Source: Membranipora membranacea | Lineage: Eukaryota > Bryozoa > Gymnolaemata > Cheilostomatida > Membraniporidae | Direction of reading: 5' to 3' | Assembly (NCBI GenBank): GCA_914767715.1 | Contig: OU612072.1 | Span: 20,150,001 to 20,214,000 of the forward strand | Length of the DNA stretch: 64,000 nucleotides | Part shown: in pieces, positions 47,151-57,159 of the stretch | How the letters are laid out: each line of letters opens with the position of its first letter | Position numbering within the stretch: position 1 is the stretch's first letter | The notes under the pieces: generated by a model | What the model was told of the DNA's origin: nothing | The model's database searches: none | Seen by the model: the letters and a program-made list of their open reading frames with translations, nothing else | Made by a program: the position numbers and the translations under genes

Positions 47151-47517
47151 ATTTGGTCGACAGGTGCAAGTGATGCATTTTTAAACCAGCACAACACAAT
47201 CAAAGTCGACACTGTACCTGCTTGAATGACGCTGATGGGCCGCAACCATAGAACACACATCGACAAGCTTATGTAACCGTGTCTAAAGATATTGGTACTG
47301 TCCGGAAAGTTCTAAGAATGAGAATATATCATTATTATTTTTATTAAATGGATACGTTAAATCAAAACATGAAGCCTAGCCTAAATATTTAAGGAGCTTT
47401 GTGAGCCAAAAATCTGTGGTTTTTAATCAAAAGTGGATATTAAGATAAAATATAATGCTGCGGTGTAATTGAGTAAGAGATTAAACAATATCGTGTAACG
47501 GAATGATGCAACATTCG

Positions 47518-47531
47518 GGGGGGGGGGGGGA
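47518..47531 (+). repeat. Poly-G run
   Basis: About 13-14 consecutive G near 47518-47531. Exact length may be unreliable in sequencing. Confidence 0.9.
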
Positions 47532-47729
47532 GAGGTCTAGGAAGCATGCACTGGGAGCACTATGTAGCTTTTGTCATTATAATCCCTACTAAAGGCCCGT
47601 ACTGTAATGTTTGCAACCTCATTTAATTTGTTACTTTGTTAGACACAGGAATCTGTTCTCTTGTCATACTTCTTTTTCTGAAGACATGAAGAAGTCAGCA
47701 CCAGCTCAGCGTACGCTCCTGTCTTTGTT

Positions 47730-47829
47730 TTAGTCGGATAAACCACCCTGATGAATCATAGAAACAGAGGAAAGTGTGAATACTGCCCAGTTTGTCTCTA
47801 TCTTACTTTCTTCACTTTGATGAAAAAAT
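47730..47829 (-). CDS. Doubtful terminal exon of the NHL/HYR gene
   Basis: After an acceptor GGTCTCAG the phase-2 frame stays open for 32 codons (FFHQSEESKIETNWAVF, then SSVSMIHQGGLSD) to a TAA. Phase fits exon 8. It has no domain features and could be chance, in which case the gene continues beyond or ends elsewhere. Confidence 0.25.
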
Positions 47830-50800
47830 CTGAGACCAGCCACAGCGATAATATTAACTGTGATTTCCATAAATATCCATAGTCGCAGATAAATACAAGT
47901 ATGATTAAAACAACACTCGGCTAAATGAAATCACTCACGGTGGTATCCTAGTGATGACAAGCATATTCATAATTGGGTATCTGCTCTCTTCAAGGAGGTT
48001 ATCTGTTAGTCTCTGCTTCAATCCTACTGGGATTTCTGTAACTGTGCCATCAAATGTGACATCCGTAGACCAGGTTACTGTCAGAATGTCATTCTCACAG
48101 GTCAGCTTAGCCTGAGAACCGACCTTAGGGCTGCAGTCTACAAATCATATTATAACATTGTCAGGAGGGCACTGAGCGTACATAGATACATATCAAAGAA
48201 GGGCATGACATTAGAATACATTCATTAGCATACCATATTTTATATTTATTGTTTGCTCTATTTTGTATTATTGGGGATTTAAAGTGTGATGGGAAAGATG
48301 ACGTCAGTATTTGTAATTGCCTGTGACACATTAATACTGTGAAACTCAATCATGAAGACTTTAAGCACTTACTGTGTTTACATATTGCCTTAATCTGGTT
48401 GACATTGCTATTAGCGAGGCTTGTTAGAGTAGTTAGAGCAACCTTATCAGTCATTACTGTACACTTTATGTCATAATCAGCAACCAGCTCTATCCCTCTC
48501 AGCAACATGTAGTCTGAAACATCAAAGAAGTTTCATAATGACCGCAGTGATTCATTATGGTTTGATGTTGCGATTTTTGAAGGATTTCGAGATAATCGAT
48601 CCATGGGAATGGCATTTAAGTCAACTTCCGCATGAACCAACAATTTTTAACGGGACTACAGGTACCGTAATGAATCATGTAATTCCAATGAGGCGTCATG
48701 GCTAAATGGTTAGTGCGCTTGAACTCTTGACTTCCAAGGGCATTGACGTGGGAGACCGCGGTTCAAGTCCTGGCCGCGGTAGATGTTGTTCATGTTTCTT
48801 TGATGATGGAAATGGTTAGCATTCATATTTTCGAAATTAGAAAGGACAACAAATTCAAGGCATGGAACCATAGTGATTGATATTTGGCGTGGAGCGATTT
48901 GAACCAAACGGCGTTACTGCAGACAATGACAAGGCAGGTTTGTTTGGCACAGACAGTATAGCTCATTACGCTCAAACAGGGCATTCTAAAAATTAACTTT
49001 GTATACAAATGCTATGTCTACTAGGAGGAAATCAGAAAACGATGACAAATTAGCACCCATGTCTAGGTGTTCACTCAACAAGTTATCCTAAATATAATAT
49101 GCAAATCATGACTCACACAGTCACCCTTGCTGTGCAATCAGTATGATGTTTTTTGTATTTATAAGATGGATACCCCTGGATGAGATTCACATAAAATCAT
49201 CATATTATGTCAAATGTATAGCATATAAGTTTGAGGAAACCAATTTTTCCAGCAATATGTCTTTGTAATGTTATGTCAAACTATGCTTAATTAACATACC
49301 TTTGATTTCAACTGTGACATTACATGGATTATCTCCTCCGACTATCTCATACTGATAACTACCGACTGGTAACTTCATTCTGTGTGTGATACCTTCTATA
49401 GTCAGGTCAACATCAGCTAATCCAGTAGCAGGAGAGACGACTTCTCTAATTGTATCAGGGCATGTCATATCTAGGTTTGAAGTGCCTGTGAGACGATAAA
49501 AAAAGTGTCATACGACATTCTTTAATGTCTTCTGACACCAAATATTGTTAGTAACTGATTGACTAGGCCTGTTAAACTTTGAACTGCCACTTAATGGCCT
49601 TTTTTTTCGATTTCACACCCAAGATGAGCAGCAAATGATCGAGAACCACCTGAATTATAAGAAGCCTCGCTAAACATGGTTTTCTGAATGCTTAGTTTAC
49701 AGATATTATCGTTGAGTTTCAAACCCTTTACTAGAAGAACAAGTAAAAGTTGCAGGCACCATACCTGAGAGATGATGAACAGCATTTCTCCGAAGGTCAG
49801 TAAAAGGTTTATGGTCCGAAGAAACAGAAATGCTACAGGAATTAATTAAACCAAGTACATAACGTACTCACCGTTATAATATTTATAGTTATACTCACCA
49901 TTATTTATGACCATAATATCAATAGTACAGTTGTATCTTTTGATGACGTGACTACCGACTGCATATCCAGATTGAGCATCAGGTGATATCTCCACAAACG
50001 CTTTCTCCTCTTCAGATGTCACATACAGTGTCATGTTACTGTCCTGACAAGGTGGTCTGGTGGTTGTCTCTACAGGTAATAAACATATTCATTTTGGCAT
50101 GAGAATGTTGATCAATTGATGAAGTGCAAACTGTGACAGCTGCAGATACATTGAGGCAAGTACAACAAGGTATGCTGATATGTAGAGTAGCTTGGCAATA
50201 CAAAGTGTATATTTATACTCACCATTATTGTTCACTACGATGTTTATAGTGCAGTTGTCTATATATATCACATGACTACCAACAGCAAGTCTAGTCTGTA
50301 AGTCAGGAGTTATTTGTACTTGCGCTTGCTCCTTATCAGATTTCAGATAGACTGTCATGTTTCTGTCCTGACAAGGCGCTCTGGTGGTAGTTTTCTGGGT
50401 AGTAGCTGATGGTGTAGTTGTAGGTCTTGGCGTGGTTGTCAGTTTTGGATCTAAAAAGTTTCAATATCTAAAATCATTGAGTCCATTTAAAACACCTTTC
50501 AAACGTAATCAATAAAATAAAAAACTATAGTGCCAACAGGAATATAACAGAAACTCTAAGGCTGCTACTCCGCTTTATGATTTTATTATTTCACATCTCT
50601 TTTTTCGGAGTTATGTTTCCATGTGATGCAAAGGGAGGCAAGTTTCGTCGAAGAAAATTTTAATAAAAACAGCTTATTTTACTCTAACAATCAGGCAGAA
50701 TTAGGTAAAGTAATAAAATTGACCAGCATCTAAAAATTCAACCCGAGATGACAGAGATATTATTAGATTTTCAATGTATCCACAGTAAACTCACATATAA

Positions 50801-52758
50801 ACTGCTGGATCCTCTTGTATTGTCCGACGTACACTGAATCATTGGTGATAAGTAGAGACCTGGGATTGTTCAGACATTCTGAGCAGAGATCCAGTGTAGA
50901 GACTCTGTTTGTGTTCATGTCTACTAGTCGTATCTTGTTGTTGTACTCATCAGCCACAAGTAGTGTCCGATTACCTATGAATACGAGGTCACGTGGGTAG
51001 CTGAATAGAGAGTTTAGGAGAGAGCTGTCTCTGTATCCTGATTTCATTGGTGACCCGGAGATAAGTGTTAGTATCTTCTCTCTGTATGTGATACGGTAGA
51101 GAGCAAGAGAGGCTGCTATGACATACAGGTCACCGCTGTCATCCTGTGTCAGGTGTGTGATAGACTGGAGTCGGTCGGACTTAGCGAAAGTACCAACAGA
51201 GGCTGAGCTTACATCGACTGTCCTCACGGCATTGTTACCGTAATCAGTGATGAGAAGCTGATCGACATCATTTTTGTCTCTTATTACAGACCAGGGTTGG
51301 TAGAACTGACCGGGGAGACCGTCTGTGTATCCTGATGACTTACACTGTCCAGAGAAGACGGAGGTGATCCCTGTGATGCGGTCAATCGCTCTCAGACAGT
51401 TATTGTGATAGTCGACTACAACTAGACGCTTTTCTGTGATCTGTGTGAATCCATAGATATTATAGAACCGAGCCTCAGTTCCTCTCCCCTCTCTGTATCC
51501 GTACTCAGCAGTGTTTCCGGCTATGGTCGTAGACGTTGTACCATCGCTGGTCTTCAGTGAGTAGCGGTCTGTGTACAGTATGTGACCGGGTTTGAAGAGA
51601 TCTTTTTCTAGGTGATAAACATGTGTAGAGGTGGTGGTGAAGTTTGTAGCTGTAGATCTCTCAAATCTGTAAGATTAATATTGTTATGTGAATGGACGAT
51701 GTTGGTTAATTTGATTGTATTAACGCAGTAATTATTGAACAAAAAAACCACAGATATTGCAAATGCAATATTTTGAATTTATAATTTAAATGAAATGAAT
51801 TTTTCGTATTCTAAGTATTCATGCGCTGGTGGGTGAATCAAATTTATCAGAATTATTAATTTTTCCCAAAATGGATTCAAATGGATAATTGTGTTTTCTA
51901 TCAACCAATTAAATTTAAATGCAGGTTATGCACCAGACACCAAAATATATAATATTTTACATGCAGCTTTTGTTCACAGTAAATTTTTGCTATTTAAAGT
52001 TGTCTCGTGCTATACACCATGAGGAGGCAATACACAAATTTCAATTAAGCGACCTAAATTCCATATCTTGAGTGAAACAGATATTTGCTTCAATTAATCA
52101 ACAAAATTCAATTAATCAACAAAAATGTTTGCAATGTATAAATTACAAAAAAGTAACAGCTTGTACCAAAATTAATGTGTAATATCACAAATCACAAGAA
52201 GGAATGAAACGATCAAATGATTAGTTCACTGTACATTGCCTAACCTGAATCTGATATTTTTACAAAAGGATATTCTAGCCTAGAACTCAGAAGGCTTTCA
52301 AACCCCTATTTATTATCAAAGTGACCTGTATACGTATATAAACATCACATCAATGTTAAGTGACTCACCGATCAACTAGAGACTGCGTATCCTGATCCAT
52401 ACACCACACAGTATGTAGTGTCACACAACATAACGCCTGTCAAAACGATGATGGTATTAATTAAGTTTGTTACAATAGAAATTAACAATGTACTTTAAGT
52501 TTCGGCGAGTGGACATCACCCATATGAAGAGAATACTGATCCCCCATTGAGACCCTCTGCTCACTCGTCATATAAGTGTTATGTCAGGGTTAAAGTATGT
52601 CACGCTTGTAATCTTATGTACTATAACTACTTCTTTTTTTTCAGGATTATTACATAGTATCAATTTTGAGGTTGTAACAGAATTGCAATTCACATTGTAC
52701 TTACAAGGAAAAGTGTCAGTCTCAGCTCCATGATTTTCAACAGGCCAAATATCTTCAT
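47730..52758 (-). CDS. Secreted/surface NHL-repeat and HYR-domain protein (multi-exon)
   Basis: Exons on the minus strand are 52705-52758, 52369-52436, 50795-51666, 50223-50450, 49899-50069, 49300-49485, 48373-48513 and 47939-48137, with a doubtful last exon at 47730-47829. All joins keep one frame: 122 nt before exon 3 (phase 2), then phase 1 at five successive introns, with GTGAGT, GTAAGT or GTATGT donors. The start ATG at 52758 opens a signal peptide (hydrophobic LRLTLFLALCCVTLHTV). Residues about 100-330 form NHL-type beta-propeller repeats (VVDYHNNCLRAID, ITDYGNNAVRTVD, VADEYNNKIRLVD). A Thr/Pro linker (about 335-356) follows, then three HYR-like modules (about 357-526) and a further Cys-bearing region (527-639). 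NHL plus HYR suggests an extracellular adhesion or recognition role; that is inference. No TM segment is seen, but the 3' end is unsure. A tRNA-SINE sits in the intron between exons 6 and 7. Confidence 0.8.
47939..48137 (-). CDS. Exon 8: possible Ig-like half domain
   Basis: A 199-nt exon starting in phase 1 and ending in phase 2, acceptor TTTGTAG, donor CCACC/GTGAGT. It reads CSPKVGSQAKLTCEND, LTVTWSTDV and later MNMLVITRIPP. G-x-x-A-x-L-x-C then T-W resembles an Ig-like B-C strand, but the usual D-x-G-x-Y-x-C is not on this exon. Further exons may follow to the left. Confidence 0.65.
48373..48513 (-). CDS. Exon 7: extracellular segment, unclassified
   Basis: A 141-nt phase 1-1 exon, acceptor GTTTCAG, donor ACACA/GTAAGT. 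It reads YMLLRGIELVADYDIKC, VMTDKVALTTLTSLANSN and ends AICKH. Two Cys are about 30 residues apart. No named domain is certain. Confidence 0.65.
48695..48905 (+). mobile_element. tRNA-derived SINE (family S1), full-length-looking copy
   Basis: Box A is TGGCTAAATGGTTAGTGC and box B is GGTTCAAGTCC. The tRNA part ends near 48781 (CCGCGGTA). The tail contains TAGATGTTGTTCATGTTTCT and AAGGCATGGAACCATAGTGA, shared with 17690-17850. It lies in an intron of the NHL/HYR gene, antisense to it. Confidence 0.75.
49300..49485 (-). CDS. Exon 6: HYR module 3
   Basis: A 186-nt phase 1-1 exon. It reads DMTCPDTIREVVSPATG, then VDLTIEGITHRMKLPVGSY, then YEIVGGDNPCNVTVEIK. C-P at the start, L-P-V-G-x-Y and N-P-C-N-V-T-V-x-I at the end are the closest fit to HYR in this gene. 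Confidence 0.8.
49899..50069 (-). CDS. Exon 5: HYR-like module 2
   Basis: A 171-nt phase 1-1 exon, clearly a duplicate of exon 4: TTTRPPCQDSNMTLYV, VEISPD, AVGSHVI and NCTIDIMV. A second GTGAGT lies 27 nt downstream (exon end 49872) and would add nine in-frame residues without changing phase. Confidence 0.8.
50223..50450 (-). CDS. Exon 4: Thr/Pro linker and HYR-like module 1
   Basis: A 228-nt phase 1-1 exon. It encodes TTTPRPTTTPSATTQKTTT (a likely O-glycosylated linker), then CQDRNMTVYL, a VQITPD strand, AVGSHVIY and NCTINIVV. A Cys near the start, VGSH-V-x-Y and a closing C-x-I-x-V fit the HYR fold. Confidence 0.8.
50795..51666 (-). CDS. Exon 3: NHL-repeat propeller
   Basis: This is an 872-nt exon with acceptor CTTACAG and donor ATAT/GTGAGT. 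It is open throughout, about 290 codons. It starts FERSTATNFTTTSTHVYHL and carries at least three NHL repeats, each ending in the D-x-x-N-N-x-(I/V/L)-R motif. Intervening GYRDSS and GYTDG segments are also usual in NHL proteins. Few NHL propellers have under five blades, so weaker repeats are likely in between. Confidence 0.85.
51667..52368. other. Intron 2 of the NHL/HYR gene
   Basis: A 702-bp AT-rich intron with GTGAGT and CTTACAG ends. CAATTAATCAACAAAA is repeated near 52095 and 52110. No other feature. Confidence 0.6.
52369..52436 (-). CDS. Exon 2: end of signal peptide
   Basis: The exon is 68 nt with acceptor TTGACAG and donor TCG/GTGAGT, starting in phase 0 and ending in phase 2. It encodes ALCCVTLHTVWCMDQDTQ, then SLVD and part of an Arg codon completed by exon 3. 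Confidence 0.7.
52705..52758 (-). CDS. Exon 1: start codon and signal peptide beginning
   Basis: The exon has 18 codons, MKIFGLLKIMELRLTLFL, and donor CTT/GTAAGT. A second Met at codon 10 could also start. The hydrophobic core continues into exon 2 (ALCCVTLHTVWC), giving a normal signal peptide. Confidence 0.7.
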
Positions 52759-52859
52759 CGGACTATAGCAATATTAATTCTACACCTCTAGTCTCTCCTC
52801 AGTACGGTAAGTGAATGAACTGGCAGTGAACATAAACCCGCTGTGGAGGTATTTAGCTA

Positions 52860-53180
52860 GCGGCATCTAATATTTAACCAGTTATCTTTTGTGTGCGTCA
52901 AACTTCAGATAAGAGAGCCGAGTAAACCTTTCTCTGCCTGGTACTAAATACTGTTGACGTAGGAATCTCTTATCACTGTAAACATTTAAAGGTAGCTATA
53001 TTGGACAAAATCGTGTATCCTGTTTTAACAAAGTCCCCAATATTGAACCAGGGTACTGCTGTGCGCGTCAGAGACCTGATAAGAAGGACAAGTGAAACTT
53101 TCACTGCTCAGTACTCAATCATGATAATACAATGATTCGTATATCACTGTAAATGTTACAGGAGGCAACAAATTTAAATT
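52860..53180 (+). repeat. Two CTTATCA/TGATAAG-family units
   Basis: Unit one has CAAACTTCAGATAAGAGAGC, TACTAAATACTGTTGACG and TCTCTTATCACTGTAAACAT. Unit two has GAGACCTGATAAGAAGGACA, CACTGCTCAGTACTCAAT and TATCACTGTAAATGTTACAG. They are immediately upstream of the NHL/HYR gene start. Confidence 0.6.
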
Positions 53181-53184
53181 CTAC

Positions 53185-53500
53185 GAAAAGGAATGTAAAT
53201 GTTGGCATGCCTGCCTGAGTTTCACTTGATGAGGCCTGATGATTACAAGTCTGAGTCTGTTGCATCAGTTGAGCTAAAATGATAATAAGAAATGACAACT
53301 CTTTGTTTGTCATCAAACTTTCTCTAACGGCACACAATTCTTGTGGTATTATTAATGGTGTATCAATTACACCTGTACCTGTAATTGTTGGTGAGGTTTA
53401 TCAAGGGGCCTGATGTTTACAAGTCTGAGCCAGTTTCATCAACAGAACTACAATGATAATAACGAAGGATGACTGCACACAATTTTTGCATGTATCAATT
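53185..53500. repeat. Degenerate tandem duplication, about 180-bp unit
   Basis: GGCCTGATGATTACAAGTCT and GGCCTGATGTTTACAAGTCT at 53232 and 53407 are each followed by GAG(T/C)C, a TTCATCA or TTGCATCA block and AATGATAATAA. Confidence 0.6.
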
Positions 53501-54199
53501 TTAGCCAATTTATTATTAGCTATTTTTTATTCAATTGCATTGCATGGATCTCATGACATCAAACTACCTCAACCTTACATACTAGCGATAAGAGTGTTGC
53601 AGTGACAAACTTTTATCAGTAAACTGCCGTAAATACCTGATGCCGTTAACTTGTGGAAACCATTAATGATGAGATCATATGATTTATATCAAAGTGACGC
53701 AACTCAATCAACTCATCAAGTTGTGAATCTTGAATTTGTTGGAGCAAGCTATACAAATACTGCTGACCTTGTGCTTGTTATTTGGGCGGTGCCATAGCTA
53801 AGCCATTCTCCAACTTAATCAACATCAACCCAGTTAATGTTATGAACTCTTATTCTCAGGCACAACCTAACAACAAGATACTATCTATAGATAAATTTTG
53901 AGGCGCTGTTCAGATATCTCAGCCTGTTATCAAACCGTATATCCATAGCATGCATGTGAGGGGATTGCAGGACCAAAATTAAGGAAGGAATGGAATGATC
54001 AATTGATTAGTGTTGTACCCATTGAGACATATGAAACTTGAGCCGCCTATCCCCTCGTAGTAAATTGCACATTACAATGTATCATAAGCATCGGATGATT
54101 GAGCCGCCTCGAGAGCATGTTGCCTCCTGCTATAAGTCAAATTCAACTTAAATACAAATAATTTACTGAGAGCGCATGACTCTAACAGTATAATTCCGC
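53501..54199. other. Intergenic with decayed repeat piece
   Basis: GAACTCTTATTCTCAGGCAC near 53845 resembles AAACTCTTATTCCCAGTGAC near 26711. No gene is seen. Confidence 0.35.
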
Positions 54200-54700
54200 C
54201 TGCAGTGTTATGTGGCTAGTAGCAACTATATACAACATGGTCGCTTTTATGCGTCCGCTTGCATAATAGATTTTATACAGAGAGCATACCTGCCCTGTAT
54301 AATGGTGGTAATTATTTGATACACAGTCATTCAGAAGAGCAGTTTCACTTAACATTAATTTTGTATGGCAAGTCTGCTATCTTCAAAGATTTAACCAAGG
54401 CAGTTTGTCTCAGCTATCAATAAGCGTACATTTTTAACAAGTGACATAATATAAGCAGAAGCATCTAAGTTTTGAAGGACAGCTGGCTGCACATTATTAG
54501 GGAGCATGATGATTGTCTGTTTTTAGAATTCACAGGCACCTATGGGTTGGTATAAAGCAAAATAGTTCAATGAGAGGAAGTACCTTATGTGTACGTACAA
54601 AAGACCCGTCAATTTAGCATCGCTTACAATTATAAAAAGCCTCTGTGATTATTTACTACATGATGGATTGATAATTTTTTATATTTGTAACAAACTTCAT
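54200..54700 (+). repeat. Interspersed repeat (family R3)
   Basis: The best-preserved matches to 22130-22660 are CGTCCGCTTGCATAATAGAT, TTGATACACAGTCATT, AACATTAATTTTGTATGGCA and CTATCAATAAGC. Confidence 0.65.
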
Positions 54701-54734
54701 TATTTATTTACAAGGCATCATGGGTTTTTACAAA

Positions 54735-54805
54735 GGTATTGGAAAGGCGTTCCCCTCTCAACGCTTCTGAAGTGAATGGGTTTGAGTCCCGCCACTGACT
54801 AAGAC
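54735..54805 (+). tRNA. tRNA-like fragment (weak)
   Basis: GGCGTTCCCCTCTCAACGCT can form an anticodon-like stem, and GGGTTTGAGTCCCGCC at 54778-54793 resembles a T arm with box B. A good box A and acceptor stem are missing. It is probably a SINE relic. Confidence 0.35.
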
Positions 54806-55353
54806 TAAGATATACTGGTTGTGTAAAGTTGTGCCACACAGACTCATCCAATGTCATACAAACAGAACCATCTGTATGATGAGTGATGCTGGGGAGTACG
54901 GAAATAGCTAAAGCTACAACACCTTCCTTCTTACTTTACTGTTTTAAGTTTGCCTAGCTGGCTGTCCTCTCGTTTTCAAAAACAAGACATTGTCTATGTC
55001 AATAACATCAGGTGTATATGCAATAGAAATAAATTGAATTAAAGTTTGAAATTCTTTTTGCAAAATCATTTTAACATGATCAATGCGTACGGGTGGGTTG
55101 ATGTAAAATCGACCGGGAATGTGTGAAAAATGCAATGGTCTTATATATGAGGCTACTGAAAACTTCTGACAAGTCATGATAGCTTGCATGTAAAGTAAAA
55201 GGGAAAAAAATACAGGTTTTGGACCTAATAATAGCACTAGCAGACGAATTGCACAATCAGTTGTTTGCAGTAAAAATATTTTTCAGTGGACTGGCTGGGT
55301 AGGTTATGGAACATTTAAAGGTTTGTGAAACAGGTGGGCACTGGTAGGGCTGG

Positions 55354-55371
55354 GTGGGGGGGGGGGGGGGG
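55354..55371 (+). repeat. Poly-G run
   Basis: About 17-18 G follow TGGGT near 55354-55371. Confidence 0.9.
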
Positions 55372-55479
55372 CTGGTGGCTTGTCCTTTATGAACAAGGGT
55401 AACATAATCATATTGGTTCTGAGAAGATATGTGTTGGAAAAGAGTGATAGGTTAGTTTGGCAACATGTGGTTGTGTTGA

Positions 55480-55690
55480 ACCCAAACTGTTTACCCCTGA
55501 ATCCACTTTTGGACCCCAAAAACCTAACACTGTCATCTGAAAACCCCAAAATTCAAGCTTCAAACCCCAATATGGGAGCTGCGAACCTCAAACTTCATTC
55601 ATGCTGCAAACCCCAAACTGTGAGCTGCAAATCCGAAGCTGCGAGCTGAAAACCCCAAATGTTGTCCCTCAAACCCCAAAAGCAGCCCTA
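55480..55690 (+). repeat. Degenerate minisatellite, core AACCCCAAA
   Basis: (C/G)AAACCCCAAA or close variants occur about nine times, often followed by GAGCTGC, with spacing near 20-24 nt. The strand is C/A-rich. The 89-codon frame across it is a by-product. Confidence 0.8.
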
Positions 55691-55699
55691 TTGAGGCAT

Positions 55700-56910
55700 G
55701 ACAAGTCGACATAGTTTTCATTTAAAGCATGTTACTCCTTGATGATTACAGTATTAGTCAGTAGAAGAAGTAGTGTAGTGCAAGTGCAGACTTGCTCTTG
55801 CTCTGTCTGTTGTGATGACATCGAATCATTGATTAACTTCCCACAGTCCACAACCAATCAATCCTGACCGGTTTGATGTGAATCGTGATGATTCAACATT
55901 TCTTGTACCTTGCAGTAAGAGAGAATTCTTTGCCAAAAAACAAGGAGTTACAAATAACAGTTCATGTGAATATTCCTTGACGCCATGACACATGAAGGAA
56001 GCCGATCATTTAAATTAAGTGAATAGGCTAACTTAATGATGAATGGCATGTTCATAAGTTTAAACTGTTGATTGCCTTGACTGATTTGTTTATAATCAGT
56101 GTGTGGTGTGGTGTAGAGCGTCAGGCCACTGATTGGATATCTTAATATTAAGACTCATAGGACCGCATTTTAACTTAGCCTGACCTTTGCTGGTTTGGGA
56201 TGGTTTGCGGAGCATACATCACTCTACTGATGATCATGACATTATTGCCATTATTTTAATCCTCAAACATTCATTTCTTCTAAACAGGTAAGACTCAATT
56301 ATTTGCCAGACATTTTGAGCTCACAACGTATCAAAATCTGAGCAGGAGTTTGTACCTTGCAGCTAATCAGAAGGTCTGTCAAGATAAAATGAGAAGAAAT
56401 ACATGCGGCGACCAGCTGTACAATAGATATTTGCTAGTGTCACAGGTTGTATGATATGTATTAACATTTTATCTTTGCATGCCAGGCGCAGAGAGCAGGA
56501 AATAATACTCTTGTTAAGCAAGATAAAAGCTGGTCTGTACGAGGTTTAAGTGAGATTCATATGGTCCATTTACTACGGTCCACAACACAAGAGGTAAAGT
56601 AATAAGTAAAATTCTAATCAGTTATGCTTCAGCAATTTCAATTGAAAACAAAATTTAGTTTGTATTGCCTACTTAGCAGTAAAAGTCTATTGGTGCTGTT
56701 TTACGTACTGACAAAAAAGTGTACCTGCAACAACATTAATTTGGGGCCACAGTCCTAAATCTACTTTGAAACCATTATCAATTCATCTAGGAGAAGGAAA
56801 GTGAAGGAAAAAGGTGCAAAATCTTTCTATAACAAATACAACATGAAACCCAAGAGCAAAAAAAAACTTATAAGTGAACAGTCACCTAAGCTGCCTTAAG
56901 GTAGGAAAGT
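55700..56910. other. Intergenic, nothing recognised
   Basis: No exon with plausible splice context, RNA gene or repeat relation to the rest of the window was found. Confidence 0.3.
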
Positions 56911-56915
56911 TCGAA

Positions 56916-57143
56916 CCCTGTTTATGACAAAACAGAGGGTGGGCTGTCCCTAAAGAGGGACACAAGTTGCCCTGAGTCTTCGTACTGAGTGTGTGATACA
57001 TCCTAGTAAGCTAGAATGCATCCTAGAGGTGAGGCCGTAGTGGACCTCCTAATCGTAAGTGTGCAGCAAGCTGCAAGAAACTGAAACAGGCACTAGCCGG
57101 CCATTGGCAGTGACATTTTGATCTTAGCCAAAAGGCCGAGAAG
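56916..57143 (-). mobile_element. U2-snRNA-headed SINE, copy 5 (closest to U2)
   Basis: This is a minus-strand copy of about 228 bp. Its head CTTCTCGGCCTTTTGGC followed by TAAGATCAA is identical to U2 snRNA over 26 nt. The 3' end is CATAAACAGGG. Possible target duplication: AAGTTCGAAC left and AAGTTGGAAC right (nine of ten). Confidence 0.85.
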
Positions 57144-57159
57144 TTGGAACTTCTTGTAG

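Noticed and set aside
54944-55237. 97-codon minus-strand frame as an exon
   Set aside because: Open and somewhat protein-like, but no recognised family and no good acceptor and donor pair; left uncalled.
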